A model generated the notes under the pieces. That model made no database searches. It had not been told where the DNA came from and was given only the letters and a program-made list of their open reading frames with translations. Below, one piece after another: positions 47,573 through 58,651 of a stretch of DNA of 64,000 nucleotides. Source of the DNA: Volvariella volvacea V23 (lineage: Eukaryota; Basidiomycota; Agaricomycetes; Agaricales; Pluteaceae); assembly GCA_000349905.1 (NCBI GenBank), contig KB722736.1, positions 1,290,076-1,354,075 of the forward strand. Reading direction: 5' to 3'. Position numbers and translations under genes: made by a program. Numbering within the stretch: position 1 is the stretch's first letter; each line of letters begins with the position of its first letter.

Positions 47573-48743
47573 AGTCAACAGTGCCTCTAGGCGCATATCC
47601 CTCCGTCACTCCGATCTTATAAGATGTTTGTATGCATGGTAACAGCTCCCCTAGACCCAGACGAACACAAGCCCCACCTATTGGTACCCAAAAGTTTACC
47701 CCCTCTGTCCTACTATATCGGCATATACTCACCTCTGCTCTACATGCTGCACTACATTGCATCTGCAAATGCCAACACACCCACCTTGCCCCGCTCGCCG
47801 TCCACTTCTGCATGTTGTCGATCATAGCACGAAAACCTATACCATACTATACATACTAGGCCTACCCCCCACCCCACGTCAACATCACGCCCACAAACAC
47901 CCACACGTTCTCTACCCTCCACCATCCTTTTTGTTCCTCTCTTTCCTTTGGTCAACTGGACACAGATTCCCGTGGCTTTTCCTGTCTATGCGGTTTTCCT
48001 GCCCTTTTTGCTGGACAATTTACGGTACATAGTAGTTGCTAGTAGGCTACGATCGCTCGAGCGTACGGGGTGGTTTGTATTGATTACGAACTCGTACGGA
48101 CTATAGCTATCTGTCGTAGTGGAATTATTCAAAGAGTCTAGCTAGACCTGGACAGTTCGTATATCCCCCCGTAGTCTTCAGGACGTCTCAATCGATATCG
48201 TCATCGCTTGGTCGTCGAAGGTGTTAGCCGGTGTTGGTGTTTCTTCTCGTTCACCCTGTTGCTTCGTTTCCTGTTGGGAAGTTGAAGCCGAGTAGAATTG
48301 CATCGGTTGGGTATTCCACTCCTCCGCTTCCATTGGAAGTGACGTGGTTCCTGTGGTGGGGTCCAGATTCTCTTGATGAGCCACAAGTGTACAAAGGGAG
48401 CTTGATATGTGCTAGTCTGTTGTCAACTGACCCGCTGTAGGGTATTCCCGATGCTAAGGTTAGCGCCAGAACTTAAGCGCCGTCGTGTCTGAGCAACGCA
48501 GCGATGACCGCGCACGGTCTCATTCGCACTGCCTCCCATGATATGATCATCTTCGAGGCAGAGTCGAAGGAATCAAAGTATTCCTGATCGAACAGCCGGG
48601 AACCAATCCAGAACGAGATTACCAAAAAAGGCAAATGGAGCACGTGTCGCAAGGCTGGAACGCGGGGCAGCAAATGAGAGTTTACGGACAGTCGCCATCA
48701 CCTTGACCGTCTTGACCTTGCAATCTTGCTCAACTTGTTCCCA
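47573..48743. other. intergenic stretch between protease copy B and the PA-TM-RING gene
   Basis: Both flanking genes are on the plus strand. Pyrimidine-rich sequence at 47640-47960 fits a 3' UTR. On the minus strand at 48178-48700 there are short open frames (68 and 66 codons) without ATG starts, and a 41-codon ATG frame whose start is only 46 bp from the divergent RING start. None resembles a known protein. Confidence 0.45.
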
Positions 48744-50261
48744 ATGGCACGAGGGCTACTCTGGATAGTCCTCGCACCTGCACTCGTATCACAAACCCAC
48801 TCGTCTCCAGTCAACAACACCCTTGATCCCCCCTTCCACATCAAGTCTGAGAGGAGCTGGCTGTGGGGTTGGGTATGGGGAGCGGAGAGTACTGTGTCTG
48901 TCGTTGATCGTTCTCCGGTGCTTTCCTTCCCTTCTCGACCAGGTAAGCTTCTGCGTTATGCCATTCCTTAGGTCATATCAGTGACTAACAGGTGTATCAA
49001 GCCGCTTTCGGTGCTGAGATTAATGAACCGATATTGGGTTATGTTATCCCCCTCTCCTCCTTCACCGTTCCTTGCGAGAAAGCTGGCAACGTATCGTCTG
49101 CATCTTTGCCTCACAACTCGGGCTGTCCGGACCTCTGTCTGAGCGGGCCAAATTCGCCCACTGAGACCTGGATTGCACTCGTCCAACGGGGACAATGCGA
49201 GTTCGTGAAGAAGGTCCGAGAGGCACAACGCTTAGGAGCAAAAGCAGTAGTCGTGGGTGGAGAGGACCCAGAGAAATCGGGCTATCCTGACATGCTTGTC
49301 AACATGTACAGTCCTGGTGAGTGCGCATATATGGTGCCTTTTTTCACGGGTGTCGTGACCCCTCAATTTCCTTTAAGAGGATGCCTCGGACGTTCGCATT
49401 GCCGCTACATACATCAGATATTCCGATTATTCGCAGCTGTTTTCTCTCATTGAAGCTTCCAATACGACTCATTCGGGGTTACGCACGCTGTCTCTTTTGA
49501 TAACGGCTGAATATTCTGCATGGGAGTGGTATTCGTATGTCTTCGCTATTCAATGCTATAAGTGGATAACTCTAATAATCCCTCATTGACTCAGGCCTAT
49601 TATCACGTTCATAGTCATCTTGCTCTTGCCGTCTATCCTTACTTTTGTTACTCTTCTCTTCCATCGCATCCGGGCGTCAAGGGCTGCGCAGAGAGAGCGC
49701 GCACCGGAGGAAATTGTCCGAAGCCTGCCTTGGCGAATCTGGACAGGGAATGGCTGGGAAAAGCATGACGGGACGGAAGACCCTAATCAATACCCAACCC
49801 CCCCTGCCGAGGATGCAGACCAACAATGTAACGTCGAGGATGGGGAACAACAGCAACAACAGCAACCCCTGGAGGCTGATGCCTCAACCTCTCGAGCTTC
49901 ATCAGATCAGCCGTGGTTTGAGAAGCAGCTGGAATGTGCTATATGCCTGTCGGAGTTCGTCAAGGGTGACAAAGTTCGCGTCCTACCGTGCCACCATATC
50001 TTTCACTTGGCAGAGGTCGACGAATGGCTCATTCAAAGAAAAAAATTGGTGAGTTCTGTCTATCACCTCGTGTTCTCGTTTTAACTCCGGAATCAGTGCC
50101 CAGTTTGCAAGGCTGATGTGACGCAGCACCCGGATTCTACGGAAAGTTCATTCTCTCCTACCGCCACTCCTACCCCACCCACCGATCAACGACAACCCAC
50201 GGCATCGGAGAATGCTACGGAACGAACGCCTCTTCTTTCTAGTACCGTTTCTTCGGCTTGA
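48744..50261 (+). CDS. PA-TM-RING E3 ubiquitin ligase (GRAIL/RNF13/Tul1-like architecture)
   Basis: Five exons (48744-48942, 49002-49316, 49378-49534, 49595-50048, 50097-50261) sum to 430 codons, 429 aa. The order is a signal peptide, a protease-associated (PA) lumenal domain ([32 protein letters not shown]), a TM helix ([22 protein letters not shown]), a basic linker with a poly-Gln run, and a C-terminal RING ([39 protein letters not shown]). It ends in a Ser/Thr/Pro tail. Proteins of this layout sit in endosomal, Golgi or vacuolar membranes and ubiquitinate membrane cargo. The position of the sixth zinc ligand, three residues after the HIFH histidine, is Glu instead of Cys. The domain otherwise looks complete, so this may be a lineage variant rather than loss. 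Confidence 0.88.
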
Positions 50262-52282
50262 AGAAAACAAATGTGTATTTTCTATTGTGGTAATGACTTT
50301 TGATATGACATTCTCCCCATTCTCTCCTCTACTCTCCTTTTCCCACATTTCTGTACTTTGCCTCCCTCGCGAATAATCTTGTACCATAAAACCCTTATAC
50401 CAGCCCGGTCAATACGGTTCTTGTATTCTCATTTAGTTCTTACTTCGCTCGTGTGACCGCTGTAATTTTGCTTTTGGGACGTTCTCAAAGGCGGGAGTCA
50501 CCTTGTTCATTTGCTATGGAGGCACGTTGATACGACTGGAGTGCCTGGTGCACAGATAGATTATGATTCGTGGAGAGAAGCAGTAATTGGGGGGTCCTCA
50601 ACGGATGAAGAATGAGGCGACACCAGGATCGGGTGGGCGATTCGGGTGATGGGCGTTATGTGCATCCACTCACCAGTCTCTTGCGTTCTCATCGGCGTGT
50701 ACACCCATTGTACCCTCAACAACCGTCGCCAGCTCGGATAATGGAGCTGTCGAAGCAGGTTTGTGTGCGGCCCCAGCAGCTGTCAAGGTCAAGTGCATTC
50801 TGCTCAGACTTATGGGAGAGAGCTGAGGTACATTGAGGGGGAGGCGAAAATGCCGGTCTTATCCTTATGATCAAGATCCCATCCTATCTTTGTATGAGAG
50901 GGCAAATTGAGAAGAAAACCGGAAAACAATAACCCAGGTACATCCGCATGTGGGATATATTCTGTTTCCCTTTTCACCCCTCCAACAACGTGGCTTTAAC
51001 AACAATAAGTTTGCTCAAGCCCATTACAAAATCCCGAACTTGTCCAGCCAGTCAGGATCTCTCAACCTATGTCATCGGGTCCTTTGCCCGGAAATTACTG
51101 GGGATTGTATTGGCCGAAATCTAGGAGCCGCGCCATCAGTAACGTGGTTTATTGTTATCTGGGATATTGCACGGCTCCTCAGAGCACACGCCTTTGAATC
51201 TCGTCACCCCCGGAATGCACCATCATTCAAACTAAATCGGCTAGATATCCATTTATGGGACAAGTGACGGGCTGTCAGGGTGATTTTGATAGCGTACTGT
51301 TATTTGCGCATATACGCGCTTAAATTTCCCCCTTGACCTGATCCACGACAATTGGATGCTGCAACCAACTCAATGGCGGGCTCTTGTGCGTAGCATCAAA
51401 GCAACCCAAGATTCCAATATCGAGCGGTATTAATTTCTGTGATTTTCATCTTTTTGTTTTTTTGTTCACTGTCACTCTTTTGCCTCCTGGCGTTAACTAG
51501 GTATGGGCATGATGGGTAATTCCAACCCTCAGAGCCACACATTTGACCCCAAGACCTCGAATTTTCCCTCGCAAACCTTCCATTCTCTGATGTGATCACG
51601 AACCCGAAGCGTTATATTGGGCGAAGATGGATCCCATGTGCACGTCAACGACTTGAGCTACGTCCACCATCAACACGCACACATTACCAAAAGCTCAGGG
51701 GCGGCCGGGGAGACGGCCCAGGTTTTTCAACAAAACAAGGAAAGACGGCGGGTCCGGAGGTAGCCCATGGGGAAAACAAAAAGAGTTTTTGTATCCCAAG
51801 AGAAATTTTGGAAATGTCGACCTAGCCCGCTAAACACCACCCCGTTCAAAATTGGTGCACCATTGTCTAAACCGTTGACATCTCCGGTTGGGTTGATATA
51901 TAAGAAGTCCAGTCACCATACTTTTGAGTTTATACAAGGGTCGGTGCCCTGGGACACATCCTTGACCTCCTTCAGCTTCGTTGTTCCTCTCCCCATCCCT
52001 GACTTTTCGGCTACCCCTCCTTTAGTGTCTGCAGCCCGGCGAAGATATTATCTCTCGAATCCATCCATTTGGTTTGTTATATTAGACCGCAAAGTATAAA
52101 CATCAATTCTCCCAGCACTTCCTGCCACCCTCGATTTCGTTCCCCCTTCTTTGGTCGCTCATACTTTACGCACATTCGACTTTCTACCTATAACTACTTC
52201 AGGTTTCGCGCTTTTTTCTCAAAACTCAACGCTCTATAAATCGACGGTTCAATAATCAATCAGAAACGCAGCATTCATTATT
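50262..52282. other. 2-kb intergenic stretch upstream of the CCCH gene
   Basis: The left end holds the 3' region of the RING gene and the right end the CCCH promoter, with TC-rich sequence at 52090-52240 before the start codon. Open frames in between are short and featureless. No RNA gene or repeat was recognised. Confidence 0.45.
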
Positions 52283-54493
52283 ATGGCCATGCAGACGGCG
52301 GCAATTGTCGACCAAATTATGCCATCGCAGAAGAAGCAGTCACAAAAGAAACGACACAGTGCGTGTTCCCTTTGTACGCAGTTGGGATGGACGTCTCACG
52401 CACCTTTTCCCATGGACTCGCATCAATCGCGTTCGCGTTTCATGACATCTGGCCCTTGTTATTATCGTGGACCCGTGCTGTTGATAGCCAAGCCTTGTAA
52501 ATTCTATCAAACCAATTCGTGTTCACAAACTGCAGATGAATGCGACTTCCTCCATGTTCCAGTAGAGGCCATGATCCAAGGAACGAGTTCTGTGCAACAC
52601 ACATGTGCGCCGGGGGCTTTACGTCCATGTAGATACTATGTCGCTGCCGGACATTGTAGCAACAGTCAGTGGTGCCGCTATCAGCATGGTCCGGAGGCGT
52701 TAGAAGAAGGTGAGGAAGAACATTTCCAGCTGCCTCGTGATCANNNNNNNNNNNNNNNNNNNNNNNNNNNNNNNNNNNNNNNNNNNNNNNNNNNNNNNNN
52801 NNNNNNNNNNNNNNNNNNNNNNNNNNNNNNNNNNNNNNNNNNNTGTCTTATTGTCTTCGTTATTGTGTTCATGGAGACTAACCGGATGTTATTTGCTAAT
52901 CTTACCGGGACGCCACGTCCCTTATTCGCCTCGCAGGGAATCGCGGTACTGTATCTGGTAAGACTGAAGAACGTCCCCACATTCCGTCGAGCTTCGACGC
53001 AACTCGTGAGTGTACGCTGATGTATCTTGGTGATAAGGCCACCGCTCATATGGGGATATAGCAGGTGGTAGGTCTACCAAGGACGCGAATGCGCCTTCAA
53101 CGGTATTTGTACCTCTCTCAACCAAAACACCGCTTTATGGTGTTTATGGTGTACCGCCGAACGCACCGGGATACCCCACCTACGTAGAAGCTTACCATTA
53201 CACACATATGCCTGCACAACCATACTATGTGGGTACTATAGGCTCACCCACTCCTTATCCAGTTCACATTGTGCGCTCACAGCAGCCTCAAGCTCATACC
53301 GAACAAGGCACGAAATCCGATGATCGCAAACCCACTGTGCCCTCTTCAACCCCCTCCCCAGAGCGCTCACCAGGCTCGACAAACAACACGGGGATAACTG
53401 AGGACCCACGATATGAAGAGCACACCCACAGCCATCAATCCCGAGTATATGTGTGCGATGATAGCCCCATGGTCCGCGTTCCACCACCGGTTTACGCGTC
53501 TATCAGTCCGACCCCAATTATCCCCGTATACCCCGTCGTCATTCAGCAGAGTGTGGCAGCCCCGGCAACAGGACCTGCTCAACAGGAGGAAAAACGACCT
53601 GAAACCCCACAGCAGGTTCGGTCGCCAAAGGCCAAGTCAAGGTCTGGTTCACGCTTGAGAAACATCAGCTATAAAAGTAAGTTCCCGGAATCACTCGTAA
53701 AGCCATGACAACTGAAATCATCGTGAACAGCCAAGCCTTGTCGGTACTACATTGCCAACGGATACTGTGCAAGTGGAGACCAGTGCACCTTGTAGGTGTC
53801 TTTTGTGGTCGTGTGGATTCGTATTGCTGACCTATCTCTGTCAGCATTCATGGAGAGGCCACCCAGAACTTGTCGCTTCTTATTTTGAATTCCGCTGCCG
53901 CTGAGGCAGCGAAGTCGAAAGAGAACGCGACGAAGCCCACCAGTCCCTCTGGCAATGACGACAAGAAGCCGACATCTCCTGTTACATGGCGAGTTATCGG
54001 TGGAGGAGTTCTTATGGGTGATCCAACCCGATGTGAGTGCCGCTCTGCTAAGCTTTCACGCATAGCTCATGCTCATTTCTCGCCTCCAGGCCGCTCTCCA
54101 TCAACCACAAGCAGCGAAGGACCAACAACCCCGACTTCCTCTTCCGATAACGCCACAGATGACGAAGCTGTAAAGGACTCCGAGCCCAAGTTAGAACAGT
54201 CTGGAGGCACAGTCGAGTTTCCCAGGTCAATCGACGGTGACGTGATTGACAACGATGATGGTGACGTTGATAGAGGAACCGGGAAACAAGAGCAACCAAA
54301 CTCAGGAGAAGTCACTCCTACAGGCAGGACTCGTGCCACGTCAAATCCGCAATCACCCAGTACTGCGGCTGTGATGAGGCATGACACGGTACGTTGACTG
54401 TCATTCATAGCTTCCTCAGGCGCTATAGTAGTTGTTCGCTGACTCAACCTGACATAGCTATTCTCGAGCGCTGAGTCCCCAGGCGTTCTATAA
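52283..54493 (+). CDS. three-finger CCCH zinc-finger protein, interrupted by an assembly gap
   Basis: A short first exon (52283-52358, Lys/Gln-rich) is followed by a 129-nt intron and exon 2 from 52488. Three CCCH fingers are seen: KPCKFYQTNSCSQTADECDFLH (spacing 7-6-3), RPCRYYVAAGHCSNSQWCRYQH (8-5-3) and, about 1 kb further on, KPCRYYIANGYCASGDQCTFIH (8-5-3). Between fingers 2 and 3 lies a long Pro/Tyr/Ser-rich segment, partly in the gap. After finger 3 comes a Ser/Thr/Asp-rich tail ending LFSSAESPGVL. Fingers of this type (YTH1/Nab2-like and Unkempt-like) bind RNA, so a role in mRNA processing, export or decay is likely but not specific. Exon joins after the gap give TEERPHIPSSFDATPGGRST in frame. 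Confidence 0.85.
52744..52843. other. assembly gap of 100 N
   Basis: Exactly 100 N lie inside the CCCH zinc-finger gene, just after finger 2. The sequence after the gap (to about 52930) may be intronic, so one exon boundary is hidden. Confidence 0.99.
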
Positions 54494-54988
54494 TTCATTC
54501 CTTGCGTAGACATTTAATAATTCCCCGCGATGACTCGGACTTCTGCCGAAGATATCCACTTGACGAAATTAGGTTTTTCATGCAATTCTTATGCAGTTAC
54601 GAATACTCCCGCCTTCCCACCAAATATCACATTCGACTTCGACGATTCCCCTTTTTTGAACTCTTCGTATTTCGACTTGGCTGATTTTTTTGGTTCGGTT
54701 TCTCGGTACATATTGTAGGCTAACAAGATAAGGATAAAAGGAGAATCATGTATATGCAGAAGACGGAAATGACAAGGATTACATGTTATCAGATAAGATG
54801 ACAATTTAATGGCGTGATGGAGATCAAATCAAATTACCTTTTTAGAGACGTCAGCCAAGTAACTGCACTGGCCTCCGCACCATTATTCATCCAGTTTGCA
54901 CATATACATGTACCCGTTACTCGCTTAATCTTCCCTTCCCTTCCTCCATCATTCTCCTTTAGTTCAGAGATTTACCCATCTTGCTGTC
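54494..54988. other. intergenic, heme oxygenase promoter region
   Basis: The 495 bp lie between the CCCH stop and the heme oxygenase start, both genes on the plus strand. The part just before the start (54920-54985) is pyrimidine-rich. No other motif stands out. Confidence 0.5.
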
Positions 54989-56177
54989 ATGGCCAGTGTT
55001 GACTATTCGTTACCTCTTGCTACCCTGCTCCGGGACGCCACACATGAAGCCCATGACACAGTCGCTAAAAGCCCGGGTGCAACAGCTTTGCTCAGCGGAA
55101 AGCTCGTCAGAGACGAGTACATACGTTACCTTATGATGCTCTGGTATATTTACGAGTGAGTCCCAAATGCAGTCGCTTGCCCCAGATCGTTTAACTGATG
55201 TCCGTCTTTGGGGCGACACTTAACCTCTTTTTTTACAGCACTCTCGAACGCGCACTAGATCAACATGCCGCACATCCCACGCTAGAGCCAACGTCGAATT
55301 CCTCACTCCTCGCTCGCGCTGCTCCTCTTGCTGCAGATATCTCGTACCTCCTGCAAGTACCGGAGTCATCATGGAAGGAACACCCTATTCACCAGGAGCT
55401 CGTTAACGATACCCCACAGGCTCTGAAAGACTATGTGGGTCGGCTAGAGGACCTGTCACGATACCAAGATCCGACCCCCCTCCTTGCACACTCATACGTA
55501 CGTTACCTGGGTGACCTAAGCGGTGGACAGACAATCCGTCATATCCTTGCCAAGGCCTATGACCTAGACGAGTCTTCCGGGCTAGGATTGGCTTTCTACG
55601 CTTTCAGAGAGCTCACATCCCAGAAGTTGGCAAACCAAGGCGAGATGAAGCGCATTAAAGAGTGGTTCCGAGATGGAATGAACAAGGCTGGTGATGGTAA
55701 ACCGGAAGTCAAAGGTAAGTTCCGTGGTTACAACCCTTTGTTGCCTATTCTAGATGCACCGCATCAGGTTCAGGGCCTTTAGCTATTGACTTCTAACGTT
55801 TCTACCCCTATTATGGTCATGCTGTTCACCAGCTGCCGTATTAGCAGAGACGACCAGGGCTTTTGAGTTGAACACTGAGCTATTTAAGTGCATCAGAATA
55901 CCTGAAGAACAGGATAAGAAGGTGGAGGATGCCGAGAAGCCTATCGTTATCGACTTGGAACAACCCTCAACGGAGTCCACTTATTCTATTGCCTCGTTTG
56001 CTGCCCTTATCACCGCAGGTACGCCCGCCGCCCTTCCACTTTCCTAATTGGCTGAAATATGCCCTAGTTTGTCTCGCACATTTCATCCTCGTCGTAGGTG
56101 GCTTCACAGGCCAGAGTGGATACCAGAAGCTCCTTGCTTTCGAGGAATGGTTTGATAGACTTTGGGGATCTCGTTGA
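54989..56177 (+). CDS. HMX1: heme oxygenase, C-terminally membrane-anchored
   Basis: Four exons (54989-55155, 55239-55714, 55833-56018, 56068-56177) sum to 313 codons, 312 aa. The N-terminus LLRDATHEAHDTVAKS aligns with the proximal-heme-ligand region of HO-1, with His22 in the ligand position. The family signature YVRYLGDLSGGQTIRHI, the distal-helix Gly-rich segment over heme, is intact. Helices around FYAFRELTSQKLANQGEMKRIK complete the HO fold. After an acidic linker comes a C-terminal hydrophobic tail (VCLAHFILVVGGF) that would anchor it in the ER, as in yeast Hmx1. It opens heme to biliverdin, CO and iron, using electrons that in this family come from NADPH-P450 reductase. The role would be iron recovery and heme homeostasis. 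Confidence 0.95.
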
Positions 56178-56616
56178 TGACAATCAGTTGTGTATTGTTA
56201 ATTTTCGGTTCGACATCTTGCTGTATATCATTTAGTATATATACCTCACATTTGTGTAGATTACCTGCTTGCATAGTACTCCATTTGGGACTTGAGCGAA
56301 CGGTCCAGAATATAGGAAACCCATGGTATGACTATAAACTAATTGATAACCGGGAACGGGTGGTCTGGTGACCTTCAACGGAGAAACCAAGGCAGAGCAA
56401 TGTCGTCTTTCGACGTATGACTCTCAACCCCTCCAAGCTTCCCCAGCTTCTCGGCTAGCTTCAAAGTGAATCATCCTGTGTCAGCGCCAGATCATGCGTC
56501 GCGAGTCCGAGTCATAGTCGGGAGTAGGGACGCGTGAGACATAACAGCACGTGGCGTGATGAGCGTCCAATTAGCGTCTTTATTAGACGCGTCCATTGCA
56601 CTCGCACCGTGCCACA
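56178..56616. other. intergenic, heme oxygenase 3' region and F-box copy 1 promoter
   Basis: About 440 bp. Nothing beyond expected UTR and promoter sequence was recognised. Confidence 0.5.
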
Positions 56617-58420
56617 ATGCGCCCCCTCAACTCGCTCCCTCTCGGCGATGATATCGTTGACCGCATCTTCACGTCCTTGACGGACTTCAAGACGCTTGCG
56701 AGCCTCATACTCACGTCCAAGTCGATGCTCGCCATCTTCGAATCACATCCCAACTCGATCGTCCGGGCCATATGCCACAATATCACGGGTCCTGTGCTGC
56801 GACAAGCCATATGTGTTGCGCGCTACAACTCCTCGTTGAATGCGGACGAATCGGAAGAGGAAGAGGACGAATCTCAATGGTTTCGCTCGTCAAAGAACCC
56901 TTGGTCTGAGAAACATGCCATTATGCCTATAACTAGAAACGAGACGGTACAGCTCGTCGAACACGCGAAGACGGTTCAGGAATTGGAAGAAATATTCACA
57001 AGGAGGTTCGTGGCGTGGTGTCATATCCCACTTGAAACTGAGAGAGGTTCGCCGCGTAATTTAGGCACAAAGATCGTGCGCTGGGAGCTAGCCTTTCCTT
57101 CGACGAGTCTTTGCGGTTTCGTAGAGCCTTGTACCGGTTCTGGCTATACACTTTAGTCTTTTCGGAAGACAGTTTTCCAACTTTCTCGGATGACGAGGAC
57201 GACGAGGAAGAAGACGAGCAGGAAAGGAATGACAAATTGGACACCATCAACAAGTATAGAAGACGACAGTATCGTTTCTTGAATCAATTTCAAACCGATG
57301 AACTGCAAGAGATTCACATCGTCTCAAGTTTCTTCATCAAGCTTGTTGAGTCGCTTGTGAAGAATAATTCGCATATTTTCTGTGCGTTGTGAGAAAGGTC
57401 TATATTCACGAATGATTTTAACTTACTCAAACAGTCCCACCTAATCTTGTTCAAGATTCTCTCTTTGTCGGACCAGAGGATATGCTCGAAGCATACTGTG
57501 AGAATGACCCGAGTAGGATATCATCCTTGGTTCAGGATCACACCTGGAGAGATCTGACCATTGTACGAACTTACCTGAGTACACCACTATCCAAAGCCTG
57601 GAAAGATCGGGGCGTCAATCTGCCGCAGTCAGAGTCTCAACTATGGAAGCTTATACTCGACTCTAATCCCATTAACGAAGGGGAACCTTGTACGTTCGAG
57701 TCTGTCATCCCACGCAGAACTACTTGTATTGACGATACTTTCAGGTCAGAAATGCAACGCCACAAGTGGTTACGACCTGTGGAACAGGACAAGTCAGTAT
57801 TTTCGTATTTCGTTATTCACTGATTCTAAATTCTGACCACTCGCCGCAGATTGGGATAGGTTGTGCTACTCGAGGTTTTCAAGGCACATCTACCTCAGCA
57901 ATCGAATGAAAGGTCACCTAAGCCAGAATAGACAAGAGAGAGACTTGTTAACATCGTACTTGGACTCACCAACGTTTGGCTATCAAAATTTCATAAGTGA
58001 AATCCATCAAGTCAAAGCTGCAGCATTCGATGATTGGAACGAAGACGACTTACTGTGTTCAAGCTGCTTGGAATCTATTGTCGCTGATAACCTGCACCTT
58101 TGGCTACTAGAGAAGAAACGCGGAAGTAAGAGTAGTCCTCCCAGTTTCTGAGGTCCATGTCTGATCGTCTTATGTCTCATAGGTGGTATTCCCATCCCTG
58201 CAGACAACTGTTGGTGCGTCTTTGATGCTTTGATCAGTTCGTTCTAGCGCTCATTTTGGAAAACCGGATTTGTAGGTACGGATACAACTGTCGAACACAA
58301 ACGCATAAACCAGAGCACGCTTCAAAACTTAATGTAAGTTCAGCCGACTTGAATGAGCATCCTCGACGGCTGAATCCGATAATGCAGCACCTCTGCGATC
58401 CACTTCCTCAGTATGCGTAG
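56617..58420 (+). CDS. F-box-like protein with C-terminal Cys/His module, array copy 1
   Basis: Exon 1 (56617-57005) begins with an F-box-like helical domain: LPLGDDIVDRIFTSLTDFKTLASLILTSKS. A conserved SIVRAICHNITGPVLRQA helix and a Ser/Glu-rich loop follow. Exon 2 begins at 57065 (HKDRALGASLSFDESLRFRRALYRFW) and has an acidic run. Later exons carry LSKAWKDRGVNLP, SGYDLWNRTNWDRL and ISEIHQVKAAAFDDWNEDDLLCSSC. The C-terminus is NCWYGYNCRTQTHKPEHASKLNHLC, with paired Cys and His that could bind zinc; it stops at 58418-58420. F-box proteins link substrates to SCF ubiquitin ligases through Skp1. The substrate-recognition part here matches no LRR, WD40 or kelch repeat. All introns found are GT-AG and in frame, so the gene looks intact. 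Confidence 0.8.
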
Positions 58421-58651
58421 CTCCTGCAGAGTTGAGTGATCGATTCTGCAATGTAAGATACTGTTTTGTATACTCGTATAATCCTGTATTGGGTAGCATG
58501 CTATATTTGGTGTACATATCTGAAGTTATCCCTCCGCAGGCGACTTTTGTGTATTTGGTGTTCCTGGGGTCACAATGGTCCGTCACACGACGGTCTGCAG
58601 CAACACTCAGTAGCCCCTTAAACGCGTGCTCGGTCTGCTACTCCACGCGCC

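Noticed and set aside
48178..48698. possible small gene on the minus strand
   Set aside because: Two of the open frames start with GTG or TTG rather than ATG, and the only ATG frame is 41 codons, starting 46 bp from the divergent RING gene; no splice combination gave a convincing protein.
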